Below, piece by piece: positions 47,721 through 59,900 of a stretch of 64,000 bases of DNA. Origin of the DNA: Progne subis subis. Its lineage: Eukaryota > Chordata > Aves > Passeriformes > Hirundinidae. A program made the position numbers and the translations under genes. How positions within the stretch are numbered: the first letter of the stretch is position 1; every line of letters begins with the position of its first letter. The stretch is taken from positions 3,587,872 through 3,651,871 of the forward strand of contig JAKJHU010000056.1 in NCBI GenBank assembly GCA_022316685.1, given 5' to 3'. The notes under the pieces are model-generated. The model was given only the letters and a program-made list of their open reading frames with translations. It was not told the DNA's origin and did not search any database.

Positions 47721-50700
47721 CCTTGAAACCAACTCATTTCAAATGAGCTGAAGCCCGTAAAGGGTACCTGTTGGTCTCCTGTCCCCTTTCTGCTCAGGCA
47801 GAGCACTCCCTTCTGTGTTTTGCCTCCCCTGCCAGGAGAAATGCTAATATTTAATACAAAGGTAGTAGTATCTGTTTCTTTCATGCCTTCTGTTGACGTG
47901 TTCAAGAAGCAGCCAAAGTATTCGCCATCCTTTAATCAAGTTCTGTAGTAAAATGCTTTGCTGGCTTTTTCAGGAAGTGCCTCCTTTTCCAACTCCAGCA
48001 ATACTGCTTTTTCCAGCGGTAGTGTTTAAGAGGAAGGTGCAATGCTATGTGACCTGTGAATTCAAGTAAGGGAACTGAAGAGGAACTTCTACAAACATTT
48101 TTTTTCCCAGGAGAATTTCACAGCCTATGTGATTGCAGCATGCTCCTTTTATTTTGCTTTTTAAATGCCTGGGGAATATCTAGTGCTGGAACTTTTTAAA
48201 TGTAGAAAAATTTAGGCTATTATCTGCTTAAGCTATTCGTCTTAGTGGTCATTATCGCTTTTGGTTAGGATGTTCTCTATCAGTAAGACACAATAATCAA
48301 CCAGCTGAGATGACATTGTTTGATCCAAGTACAGGGTGAGCCTAATTCAGATACACAGAATGTGTAAAATCACAGAATTAATTAAAAAAAACAAAAAAAA
48401 CTCCCCACCTCTTGCACTTTTTCCTTGCTGGTTTCTAAAGTCAGGGAATGAGGAGCAGGCAGGGATTCCCCCACTGCCACTCAGCACAGGGCTGGAGCTT
48501 CTGCTGGGATTGATTTCTGGCTGGTGCTTCTGAGCGTGGCAAAATGGATCCACATATCCCCAGCTCTGCGGGATGAGCAAAGGCTGGGTGGTGGATCTGC
48601 ACACAGGGCTGGGTGTCAGGGGCTGACCACAACTCCAGCCTTCAGCCAGAGACAATAGTTTTTGCCTCTGACTCAGACAGCAGCAGGATCTGGCCTCTCA
48701 GGCTGCTAAGTCACAGGTACTTCTGTCACTTGGGGCAGTCTCCCTGGATTTGAATGCAAGGTTTTTCTTTGGAGACCTCATTTTTGGGACACTGGGAATC
48801 AAGTTTAAAGGCAGGCAAACTGTTACATTTGATTTTGGTGGGGGGACAGGTGGTTTATTTAGATAATGTCTGTTTTTATGGGCCACCTAAACCACACACA
48901 CCTGGTTTCTGTGTTAGTCTGGTCTGTGGTTGCAGATGGATCTGTAGTTTCTTTAAGCAAGAACTAAGTTTGGGTGAATATTTGAGCTCTAAGATACTTG
49001 AATAGATTTTATATTTCTTCAAGATAGCACTTAGCAGGTCTAATCCTGGAAACTGAGGTACACTTTGGATGGATATTCCAACAGGTTAAGCCTAGTACTT
49101 TATCCTTTTCCTTAAACTGTTGTTAAAAGAAAAAAAAAAAAAATAGTATTTTTGCTTTTATGTCACTTTGGTTACAGTTAAAATTAGAATCCTGAGCTAC
49201 TCGTGTCAAATCCTGGGCTGTGGTTGTCCTTCCTCACGTATCAGGCAGTGATTGAGAACACAGGGTTAGGGTGTGTGGAATCCCAGGAGGTGAATTACAG
49301 TGTGCCCTGCATTAAGTGCCTCAGCAGAATTCAAAGTGTCACTGAAAATTCAAAGCCCACCATGACTTCGTTTGTTTGTTTGTTTCTGGCAGTTTTGCTG
49401 TTGCTTAGAATTCTGACAAGCTTCTAACTATGTATTGATTTTTCTTCTCTTTAAAAATCTTTGTTAAATTGAGCTATTTCATTCCTAAAATGATGTGACA
49501 GCAAGTGATAATACTGACACACTGGTCCCTGGCCATGCAGTGGACCCTTTTTAAGTGTGGTAATAGCTCATGGAGTCACTACACCTGTGATTTCTTTATT
49601 ACCTAATTAGACCAGCAAAAAACCAAGCCATTCTTGTGACATTGAGATAAATGTTTTTATCCCTGTGGCAGTATTTTAGCAGGGTTTTGTTTGGTTTTTT
49701 TTCTAAACAACAGCATTTACCTGGAAAGGTGCCTATTTTTATTTTACAGCTGTATTTCCCATTCATCATTTGAGCCAGGGGAATGCAACACACAGAAATA
49801 GCTCAGGCTTTTACAATGGGATTTCACTTAATTCCACATAAAAGCTGTAGGGAGTGATTAATTCACAGTGGTTTCTCCTAGTAAGAACTGACATACCCTT
49901 GAGTTTTCCACAGTGTGTTTGAAGTTAATATGCAACAATACAGTATGGAGATAAAGGTTTATCACTTTTGGAGGTAAATTTAATGCACTTGCATTTTATC
50001 CTGACTTTAGGTATGGCTATAGAATTTATTTCATTAAAATATTCCAGACTTTTTTTCCTTATACGTTCAGTTATCAGGTCAAGGACAACAGTGCCAACTG
50101 CATGTTTTATTCTACACTTCCCTGTGTCTCCCCAGGGACTGATCTGTCATGTACACGAGCTTTTTGTTTGTTTGTTTTTGATGGATTTGCAAACAAATGT
50201 CTCCAAAAGAGCTGTTTGGAAGAGGGCCTTTACTGTAGTGCCAGATTCTTCTCTTAAAAACACTAATGAAAATCCCAATTTGCTAGAGGCACAATTGCAA
50301 CAAGGGCAAAAAGGAGCTACTACCTTTGGTTATAAACAGTTAGGTGAGTGGGAACAGCAGGCTTGTGGAGTACAGAGGGGTCTTGAAGGCAAATCAATGT
50401 GCTGTGTGTGAGCAGACTTACTTTGGCACACTTAGTGGTCAGTGGAAGCAGTGAGCATCCTGCTCCATCTGTGTGTGTTAGAGGGATGTTGCTGTGAAAC
50501 TTGTGTCCTGAATTCCAGTCTCACCTGCAGTTGCTCAATTGTTTGGAAACTGCCAAGAGAAGTTGTGGTGGATGTGCCATGTTTCTGCTTTACTCTGATG
50601 GAAAATGTATGAATAGGGCAAAAGAGACCGTTCAGGTTCATTGAGAGGAGCTGAAGGAGAGTCTGGAGATTTAGATTTTCAGTTTGACCACTTAAATTCC

Positions 50701-51398
50701 AGCTCCGATAGCTGCAGTTCTGATGTACATATAAAAAATGCAAATAAAATAATCCCAGTGGCAACTGTTACCTCCTCAGAAATCTGCTAGCACCTCTGAG
50801 GCTTCAGAGACCACGAGGGTACAATTGACATGAAGACTAAGCTATTCTGTCATCCCAGGAGTGCTCCTGCTCTTCCTTGAGAAACACAGCTCTGGTGCCT
50901 CTCAGGAGGAGTAAATTCTTACTAAAATAAATAAAACCTTGGTGTTCCATTGTGATTTCCCCTTATTTGCCATCATTTACCTACAGGTGTGTTTCTTGCA
51001 CTTTTCAATCACATGGCACTGAAACAGGGTGAAATTCTTCTCAGCCAAAAATGCAGTTGTCCTAACAAGGGCTAAAGAAGCTGTGTAAAGATTACAATTT
51101 TTTTTGAAACTCCCACACTGAAGTGGTGGAGTTTCTCCTCCAGTGCAGCTCTCTGCTGCTTTAGCCTTTCCTCTGTCTTATATTTATCTTGACTTAGAAG
51201 CCAGATGCAATCCAGATTTACAAATAGTGTGCCTTGTGTTCTATTCCTTGGTTGTCTCCTACCTCAGCTAAAACACAGGGAGCTCCAGAACCAAAAGCAA
51301 GGGAACTGTGGTGGCAGTTCCTAGGTGAGCTATCATCAGTTCAGCTGAAGTTTAAAGCCAGGCAGGAATTCAATTGCTGATAATACAGCAAGAATTGC
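47721..51398. other. Non-coding stretch, possible first intron
   Basis: Return to AT-rich sequence. Contains A runs at about 48,383-48,400 and 49,130-49,143 and a short GTTT run near 49,370. No exon or transposon recognised. The 147-codon frame at 49968-50411 plus shows no domain. Confidence 0.4.
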
Positions 51399-51550
51399 AC
51401 CCCCCCCAAAAAAAACCAAAAAAAAACCCCAAAAAAAAACCAAAAAAAAAAAACCAAAAAACATCAAAACCCCAAAAAAACCCAAACCCCCCCCCCCCCC
51501 CAAAAAAAAAAAAACAACAACAAACAACAAACCAAAAAAACAAACACAAC
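51399..51550. repeat. Long A/C homopolymer block
   Basis: About 150 bases built of A runs and C runs, including C8 (51,400-51,407) and C15 (51,487-51,501), with no G and almost no T. The complement has G8 and G15 runs with intervening T tracts. Open frames on both strands (Lys/Pro/Gln-rich or Gly/Phe-rich) are repeat translations. Confidence 0.96.
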
Positions 51551-51635
51551 ATCTTTGGGACTGCAGCTGCTCAGTGGAAGGCAAGTTGTGTTTTGAGGAG
51601 TGTGACATTCTTGTATTGTTTCTGGGTCAGGCATG

Positions 51636-51663
51636 AAGGGGAACCTTTCAAAGGGTTCCCCTT
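51636..51663. other. Near-perfect 13-bp hairpin
   Basis: AAGGGGAACCTTT (51,636-51,648) and AAAGGGTTCCCCTT (51,650-51,663) are complementary except for one extra G, with a one-base loop. It lies about 85 bases after the A/C block. Confidence 0.9.
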
Positions 51664-53223
51664 TGCTGGAATTGTATGAGCAGCCTGCATACAATCCATA
51701 GCAGGTGCTGGAATCGCTGTGTTGTGTGAAAGCTGTAAGATCTGCTGAGGCTGTTCTCAGTGTCGTGTTGCTAGTTGGTGGAAATTAGGAGTCTTTTTAC
51801 ATTTAAGGAGGGATGGCAGAGAGTTCCACAAGCTTTGTAGGATCCTAATACTGTCCATGTAATGTGGTGTCATTTTGGGTACATCCCTACTTAGGGGATA
51901 GAGAAGTTCAAAGCCTGGAATTATAAGGGATCCACTGAAGTTGTGGGACCTGTGAGAAATACAGGGTGCCAGGCTGTCTCAGAATAACTTTGGGAGCTGT
52001 GGAAAGCACTCCGCATTGCTGGCTTGCTATTTAGCACTGTGAGATTGAAGGAGGGCATGTGGTCTAACTTTAATTTTCACTGCCAGGAGGGTTCAAAATC
52101 TTGAATCTGAGGTGCTCCTCACACCTGCATCTTTTTCTTCAGTGTTCCTCAGCAGCTTCTCTGGTTCCTCTTACTTGCAAGGAAAAAGGTGCTCTTTGTG
52201 TTAATTTCTCCCTTCCTCCTCTTGAGGACTTTTCACAGGACAGTCTATCCACTCCCTCTCTTTCTGGATCTTTTCACTGCTTTCCCAAATAGTAAAAGAG
52301 AGAAGTTGTTATGATTTGAGTGAATGACAGCTGAGTGGGTGGCTGCAGGGCCCTGAGCAGCAACAGAGCCACAGAGCTGTCTGTGCAGCTGGGAAGACAG
52401 CATTCGTATTTGAGAGGTTGCATGTATTCATTAATGAAGTCTGGATTTGCTTGTTAAGATAAATACCTAAAATGTAAGTTTTGTAGATGCTGATGGCCTG
52501 AGGCTTTATTTGATGAGGAGAGTTTCTCTTTCTGCGCTGTGCAATGAGTCTTTCAGCTGCCAGCAGACACTACACAGCACGTTTCAAGTGTCACTCTCGT
52601 ATATCACAGAGGTCTCATTCCTTTGCAGAGCTTTGCACTCTCTCAATATTGGCCTAACTGATTATGTGAAGGGGAAGGCAACAGACAATCATGTCCCAAG
52701 AACACCTCTGGTTTATGCACAACCCTTAGTACCAACAGGGTCTTTAACACAGCTGACAAAGACAAAGCAAGATTCCAAGCTGGAAGTTGGAGTTAGAGCA
52801 TTGCAAACCAGAAGATAAAGTGCTCAGTTTTTGCAGTGAATGTGATGAACTGCTCGAACAGTCTCCGTGGGAGTAATTCTTCATTAGAACAAGATGGGCA
52901 TAGGATTCCTCTGACTAAACACCAGCTTCTTCAGTATAGACATTTATATCTAAGTTAGTCAGCCTGGGCTCTTCTCTACAAATTAGTCAGTGCAGTCTGG
53001 GGCATGATTCATCCCATCTTCATGTAAAATGTGTAAATGGGCCAGAGTATCTGCGCTCTGAAATACCAACTTCTCTCCATTGACTCAAGGAGTTATGGGG
53101 TACAAGCTGAACCAAGAGCATCTACCCTGCAGATATCTAAGTGATGAGTCTGTCTGTTGCTTAAACACAGCCACAGACATTTCAGAGCATCTTAAGTGAA
53201 GCTAAGAACCCTTTCCAGCCCTC

Positions 53224-53264
53224 CTCTGTTACGTCAGACCAAAGACAGACTCTGTTACGTCAGA
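53224..53264 (+). promoter_or_regulatory. Duplicated CRE/bZIP-like site
   Basis: The 15-base unit CTCTGTTACGTCAGA occurs twice (53,224-53,238 and 53,250-53,264), 26 bases apart. Each copy contains TTACGTCA, one base from the CRE palindrome TGACGTCA when read as TGACGTAA on the other strand; this is a known type of site for CREB/ATF and PAR-bZIP factors. Binding is not shown. Confidence 0.45.
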
Positions 53265-53559
53265 CTATTCTGCACATCTGCCCAGGGTTTGCCAACTACA
53301 TCTGCTGTGGCATGTGAAGATAGATGAGCTCCACTTCTTCAGTTTTTTTTCTTCCCAAGTCCCCTATGCAGAAGCAGATGTGGTCTCCCAGCAGCACAGC
53401 TTTCCCCTGTAGCTGGAGAGGAGCTCCATCTCAGCAAGATGCTATCCTGTATCAGAAATCTCTTGGTCCATAGTTTGTATAAACTGAGCTGTTTTAGAAG
53501 ATTATAATGCACCCTTGGCCTTAAAATTATTTAATCCAAATGGTTTAATGTCATCACAA

Positions 53560-53760
53560 GTGCAATATGAGGATTTATTCTTCTAGGTCTGTGTTTGCAT
53601 GTGTGCTGTCTGTACAGTATTGTACTATAGCAGTGACTCACGTGAGATTAACAAGCAAAGCCCATTTATTAAATTGTTTTATGTACTCTAAATCTCATGT
53701 AATCCACTAATGCATAATGCTGTCACTTAGTAAGCCTGGCATTCCTTCCCAATGGAGCAC
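53560..53760. promoter_or_regulatory. Candidate conserved non-coding element
   Basis: Repeat-free sequence with 'actcacgtgag' (an E-box palindrome CACGTG), 'cccatttattaaattg' and 'ctaatgcataatg' (octamer-like). Candidate only. Confidence 0.2.
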
Positions 53761-54744
53761 TGCATTTAGCAAGTTCCCATAGTATTCAGTCCTTTTGAAA
53801 AGGCTGCAGTTGAGAATGCAATTTTAAAAATAAATCTAAACCATTAGAGCCTAAATGCTTACAATACACAGAGAACTGGGACCCAGCTGGAGCATGCATT
53901 CACCTGTAGATTGCATGGATTTTCTGTCCTCTTAAGGACACAGTACAAACAGAACTTTCATTGTAGCATGTAAAGTTTGCTTTTTTTAGTGTCCTGTTGC
54001 CCTTGGAGCGGATTATCAAGATTATGTCTAAATTCTGCTTTTGCAAAAACTGGCTTTATGCATCTGTGGAAATACTGGTTAGGTCTTGGGAATTCCTGGA
54101 GCATCTGTGTGGTGTTTTTTATGCTGTGCTCTGGGAAGAAGAAGTGTGTGCCTTGCTGGTGGTTTGTGAGCATAAATTGTCCCTGTGAGTTCTGTATGGC
54201 CAGCAATATCCCCTTCATTGCTAGAAAAGTGAAGAGTGGGAACAGAAGCAGTGGAATTGCCTGTCATATCTTGATCAGGGGGAGAATTATTATGTGTGTA
54301 ACTGGATCTGAGTCCAACCCTCAGTCATAAATAGGTGGTTCCCAAGTTGCACACTTGCAAGACACAGAAGAAGAGTTGCAAACTCTGTGTACCTCCAGCA
54401 ACTAGTTCAGGGTTTTGTTTGTGAGAAAGCCTTTTTCGTAGTGTGTCTTCGTTTCTGTGAAGTATTCCCGCTATCTTATCCCTAATTACAATGAAATGAT
54501 GATTTAAGGGGTTATCCAGAGATGCACACAAATGTCCAATCAAAGCAAGTATGAGAAAACAAACAGTTCAAGGCAGTGGAATGAACTGCAGTGGTGAACA
54601 TTGCATGCCCAGATCAAGCACTGGATGGTAAACAGACTGGTCAGTGCTGTGGAAAATACCTCTCAAGTTACAGGGAATACTGGCCAGGAGATTTTGTCAA
54701 CTCAGGCATGTGTAGATCAGACTTGGCATGAATTCCAGTCACAT
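53761..54744. other. Non-coding stretch, nothing recognised
   Basis: Frames on both strands at 53,958-54,330 (up to 117 codons) have no domain. Confidence 0.4.
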
Positions 54745-54865
54745 ATTGCATAGCCTCATTCTGTAGTCATTATTCAGCACTTACTCAAGCAAAACTTTTG
54801 CCAAACTTAATGGGTTTCTACTCCTGCTGAAATGAGTAGGACTTTTGTCTGAGGCTCAGGTGCTT
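54745..54865. repeat. Relic of an ancient amniote inverted-repeat element
   Basis: The arm 'ctcaagcaaaactttt' (from about 54,785) and the arm 'aggacttttgtctgag' (ending about 54,855) are imperfect inverted copies, separated by a centre containing 'aaacttaatgggt'. From memory, the layout matches a hairpin repeat in turtles, crocodilians and birds whose arms read roughly 'ctcaggcaaaactcc'. Name and class are uncertain. Confidence 0.5.
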
Positions 54866-55139
54866 TCAGATCTGAGTGACCCCACCATGTTCTGTGTCAT
54901 CAGGGATTTTCAGTAATTTTTGCATGGTAACAATTGTGAACTATACTGTGGTTGACAAGAAAAAAATAAAAAAGGTGAACTGCATGGTAAGAAAGCAAGC
55001 AGAAGAAAAGCACAGTGAGGTGATTAAGACAGGCTCTCTGTATATTTTACTTCATCTCATTTTATAAGTTGTCACCCATGGAGAGCCCCATGAGCTCCTC
55101 CATCAGCTGTTCCCCAGAGCATGCTGCGTGCCTGCACTT
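54866..55139. other. Non-coding stretch, nothing recognised
   Basis: No exon or transposon recognised. Confidence 0.4.
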
Positions 55140-55440
55140 CTGCTTATGTTTGTTTTCAGTGATGATGTTAAACTGGAAAACATGCTGAAAATGAAACATT
55201 TTTGTTTATCATTTGGGACTGACGTTATTAAAAACGTGGGGGAAAATCGAAATTATAGCTCGGCATGTTTTCTGTAAATACTGAGTAGTTCTTCTGCAGC
55301 CTATGATACAACCAAAGTAACCTAGAAATGAGCTTGTATTGCTTTTTTCTAGTGCCTAATTATAAGCGTGTAAAAAATATGCTCATAATCGTGCCTTCTC
55401 ATCTGGCTGTGAGGGGGCTTAAAGTACCACTTAGGAAGAT
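55140..55440. promoter_or_regulatory. Candidate conserved non-coding element
   Basis: Repeat-free sequence keeping many CpG words for an AT-rich region ('actgacgttatt', 'aaaacgtggg', 'aatcgaaat', 'agctcggcatg', 'ataagcgtgt', 'ataatcgtgcc'). CpG retention outside an island can indicate selection or low methylation. Confidence 0.3.
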
Positions 55441-56070
55441 CTAGTTTGGAAAGCAAATGATTGTAAGGCAGAGTATGACTGTTCATGAGCTCTGAGTTTA
55501 TTGAATGTTAAAAACTGGGTCTGTGGTCTACATGAAGGATGTATGAAATGCTGTGAGTAGGGCAGCAATTCGGAAATTAATTGTAGTTCATATCAGTATG
55601 ACTGAGCCTTTCCTGATCTTACTATTTAGAGTTTTTCTCAGGGAAGAGAAGTTCATGTTATATTCTCTGTTGATTTTTTGTTATTCTCTGTGCATTTTAT
55701 TTCACTTGCATTAAACATGTGCATCTGCATTTGTAATGCGTTAAAAACATTGTTAAGGGATGGTCCATTTTGGTTGGATTTTGACATTCTTGTAGGAATC
55801 AAATTCTATAAAATATTCTAGAAAGTTTAAAATTTAAATTTGCTCCTCTCTGTTCCAGTATCTTTGGTTTTACAGATATCCCTTGTTTTGGTTTTTGTTT
55901 TTCATTATTTTTTTACAAAGAGAGCATTTCTAAATATTTTCCTACTCAAGTTTTAAGAGAATTGCAGTCTTGGTAGAGAAAAGAGGTTGTTGGTAATATC
56001 TAAGGGTAGTAAATAAATTCTATGCAACAGGCAATTAAAGCAAAAATCACATCCTCCAGAGGCGTGCTCC
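55441..56070. other. AT-rich non-coding stretch
   Basis: Very AT-rich, without simple repeats or transposon matches that I recognise. Possibly part of the same regulatory region as the preceding element. Confidence 0.3.
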
Positions 56071-56165
56071 TTGTTACGTTCCCTGTTCAGCAACGTACTT
56101 AAGCACCTGTTTAACATTAATGGTAAGCATATGCTTAAATGTTTCTGCTGACTTGGGAGTTATGA
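56071..56165. repeat. Relic of an ancient amniote inverted-repeat element
   Basis: 'gttcagcaacgtacttaagcac' is followed by a centre and then 'gcatatgcttaaatgtttctgctga', an imperfect inverted copy. From memory this resembles a hairpin repeat of reptiles and birds whose arms read roughly 'cagcaaagcacttaagcac'. Family name uncertain. Confidence 0.5.
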
Positions 56166-56720
56166 GAAGCCTGCCTTGCACATACAATAGTTGAACAGCC
56201 CATTTTCCATCTGAGTGCAAGCCCAGAGCACGGTGCTAGCTGTGCATTTTCCAGGTTAATTAGATTGGCATAACAAGATCCCTGGTGGACTCTGTGCAGT
56301 CATCAGCTCTTCTGTGCTCTCTGGCTATTGGGAGCTCTGCTTCGAGTTGCTGCATCTTGTGCTGGTAACTGAAGCAGAATATTGCACTCTATTTCACCAG
56401 TGTGTTCAAATGGAAACAGAATTGAATGGATTGCAAGTACATCATAAATAAAAATTTAGCTCTATATTGCCAGCATGAATATGGTGCATCTTTCAAATGC
56501 ACAGTGTCTACCAAGGACTATTTATTCTACAGAGCTACCAATAATGGTTATACTTTCATGAATTATACATGTGTTTGTCCTTAAACCTCACCTGGCTGTG
56601 ATGTGGAGTGTTTTAAGATTTGAAGCTGGCTGTACATATAAATTTCAGGTATTTTTCATAAAATATAAAGTCCTTACAGGTTTCTTTGTGATATTAGAAT
56701 CCATCATGGCTGTGTCTACA
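56166..56720. other. Non-coding stretch, nothing recognised
   Basis: AT-rich sequence without features. Confidence 0.4.
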
Positions 56721-56750
56721 ATAAAAAAGAAAAAAAAAGAAAAAAAAAAT
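56721..56750. repeat. A-rich tract
   Basis: A runs broken by G. The Lys-rich frame across it is an artefact. Confidence 0.9.
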
Positions 56751-56935
56751 TCTAATTCAGTACAGAAGAATAAAAGAGAGCTTGATGCTCCAGAGTCTCT
56801 CAAGAAAAGGCAAAATTATATGAAGTCAAAGGTGATCTATTCATCTATTCAATAAAGCAAGCAAGAGGCAGAGAAATCCATCTATAGAAAAAAAAAAGGG
56901 TTATTGTAGAAATACGGGAATTATTATTTACCGAA

Positions 56936-56965
56936 TGTGGGGGCATTCTGACCCCACAGAATGCC
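56936..56965. other. Short sequence with two mutually exclusive hairpins
   Basis: GGCATTCTG (56,942-56,950) pairs perfectly with CAGAATGCC (56,957-56,965) across ACCCCA. Alternatively TGTGGGG (56,936-56,942) pairs with CCCCACA (56,952-56,958). The two foldings share bases and cannot coexist. Function unknown. Confidence 0.8.
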
Positions 56966-59900
56966 TAGAAGCAGCTTGCCAAAGTGTAAAAATGTAGCAC
57001 TGAGCATCACATTATCTAGTTCTGGTCTTCTGATGGATTAAAATGAGGAGAAAAAGCACACACTTCCAGGGAGATATTAAAGAGATGCGGAGGAGTATAA
57101 TCATTTTACTTGAATTCAATGGCACAAAATTTAGCTTTTCAGTATTTTCAGAGAGATGCTGCCTTGGTTTCCTCCAAAGTTTACCCTATTCTCACCATTT
57201 GTCCTGTTGTGTTTGAATTTCTGGTTTCTAGAGGGTTCCTAGCTATTTAATTTTCACATTCAGGTACGTTGTTTGGTTGGTTTTAGCCTAACTCCTTAAG
57301 TTTTTTAAGAGTTACATGCTTGTGAAACATTGCACGTTAACAGTGCCATCACCAAAAACATTGAGACAAAGTGGACTAATCTGCAGAATGGTGACAAATG
57401 GCTGTAGTGCTCTCCTGAGCTCACTGCTTCCTGCTGTAGTGAAGAAGACATGTTATGAATAGATGTGACTGCAGAAAGAGAACAGTGGAAAGACTGAGAG
57501 GCTTTGGGCATTTTGCATTTGTGTAAGGGGAAGCTTTCAATCTTTGAATCCATCCTAAACTGATAGTTATTGATGGCTGCTAACGTTCATTGCCTGCTCA
57601 CTCAATTTTGGGTGCTGTGGGAGGAACAGAGCCTCAGCTGCATAAAGAATTGCCATGAACCACCTTGTGACCACTCAGGCAGTCTCTGTAGGTGACTGAT
57701 GCATCCACCTAGTACATCACTTGGCAGGAACATCCCCTGTTCCCAAATGGCTTTGTGGTTACTGGAATTGCAATAAATTTCTTGGGGTTTTTTTTTTCAG
57801 CTAGAAGAACAGGATTCATCCTGAAAGATGATTTTGTTCTGTGATGCCTGAACATGTGTTTGTTGCATGCAGGGGTTGAGACGGCAAGGCTAGAGCAGAG
57901 TAGGAAGAAGAGATGTGTCCTAAGTGTGCACCATCTCTGTGGAGAGGGCTCTGGAATGGGCTGTCTTTGTGAACTGTGCCTTTTGCAGGAGATAGCAGCA
58001 TTGCTTGGAAGGCAGCTTGGAGGAGGAATTGCCACGTGGGAAACACAGATGCTCAAATCCTGGTTCCTGGAGTGAAATAAAGAGCGAGTTAGATTTGTAG
58101 TCAGGACACGTGCAGTCTCCACTTGTGGGGAGAGTCTGTATGTCAAGGAATGTTGCAGTTGAAGCACGTCAAGAACTTGCAACTCATAGGATTGGAGGAT
58201 ATAAAGTCTGGTTCCAAGCTGTCTAAAGTAACCATAGCACAGCATCTTTTTATTGGTGTATGCTAGAGAAATTCTGCTTGAGACTAGGAGAGTCCATTGC
58301 ATCACACAAGCTAAGGCCAGTAAACACATTTGCTACGTGAAAAGTGAATTCATTTATTTCTCTTGTGCCTTGTAAACGTGTCAGACTGGCACATCCACTC
58401 TGCTGGATTCTGTATCTTGTGCTTTCTCTTTTTGAAGATTCTTAGTAAGCTGGTTTTCCTCTCATGTAACTAAACTTGTAAAGACTTGTAGCAGAAATAC
58501 TAACAGTGGTATAAATGAAATACAGATGCAAATATCTCTCTGTAAACACTAGAAAAAACAGTGAAATAAGTGTGAGAATAATGACGTGCTGATAACAGGA
58601 CACTGTTCCCAGCAATAAAACTGAGCAATATGCTATACTGTCAAGCTCCAAAAGTCACAGTACAGACATCTCTCCAGCACAGGACCTCACTTTCTAAGGA
58701 CACTAAAAGGCCACAAGGTACTAGCACATTGTGTATGTGATGACAGTTCTTTCCCTGTTATGCCAACAGGGAGCTACACCAGCCAAACAAGTGTTTATTT
58801 TTCTGACATACTCCATATAAACAAAATCAGCTGCTGACCTGCAACATAATTAAGACTTAGGAATGCCTAAGTATGCAGGATTTGGAAGCAAAGGACCACC
58901 TGTTCTCAACTGTTGACTCATAAAAATTAAAAAAGATATGCCAAAAAACTGACTTGTCATTACCAGTCAAGAAAAAAACCCAAAAAACTAGTGTGGGAAC
59001 TCTAGTAGTTGATACCCCTTGTCTGCCATGACCTGTGCAAATCATCTCAGTCAGACTACATGAACACATATCTCGGTGCACTTGACAGTGTAATGGATAA
59101 ACTCTGAGAAAGGGAAAGAATGAGTGAGTGGATAAACCCAGAGTATTCAGATTTTGCTAATAAGTTTTCTCCCTTGTGGTGTTGCACTGGAGCTTGTTAC
59201 ACATATTTCACATGTGCTCAGAAATAAATGTGGGTCATTTTCTGCATGCTAGCAAGGCTCTGTACATTGTGGTAGGTCACACATGATACGGGAATGGGGG
59301 AAGGTCACATCTGACCTCCCCAGCCACGTGATGGCACTTGTACCACTGAAAGAAGGGACTGGAAAAATGAGAGCAGGGTGTTTGGGGCTGTGAAAATCCA
59401 GTGATGGAATGTGTTCAAATAATGAAGCCAAGTGTGTTTCCAAATGTCTGAGTCTGTCTTGCGTACACCATTACCTTTATCAATCAAATCTGTAATTTCA
59501 TCAAGAAATTAAATTTGATTTGTTTGACAGGACCTATTTTCCAGAAATCTGTATGGAGTAACATTATTTACACTGCTATTCTTTAATTCTTTATTAATTG
59601 ACTCCCATGTCAGCTTTACTACTTTTCCATTCCTAGCCAGAGTCCTTCTAAAGGGAGACTAACCAAACCATATAATTTCTGTGGGTAAATAGGGCATTAA
59701 TTTTGGAAAGGCTGGTTGTAAATGCTGTAAATCATGAGAGTAAAACCAGCAAGGGTAAAGAGGAGATGCAGGGAGACACTTTATGACACGAGATGAGACA
59801 GAGCACCATCAGCAAGAAAGCCCATTTGCGAATCTGCGGCATCAGTAAAATGGAGTGCGTGCATCCGTGAGAGGACAGGAGAGTGTGAGGCAGAGAGAAC

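Larger units (their letters stand above)
51551..53559. other. Non-coding stretch
   Basis: Contains the hairpin at 51,636-51,663 and the duplicated CRE-like sites at 53,224-53,264. The frame at 52510-52818 plus (102 codons) has no domain. No transposon recognised with confidence. Confidence 0.4.

Noticed and set aside
49264..49273. GGGTTAGGG telomere-like word
   Set aside because: Only one and a half repeat units, with no interstitial telomeric array around it.
51336..51694. Gly/Phe-rich minus-strand and Lys/Pro-rich plus-strand frames
   Set aside because: Translations of the A/C homopolymer block.
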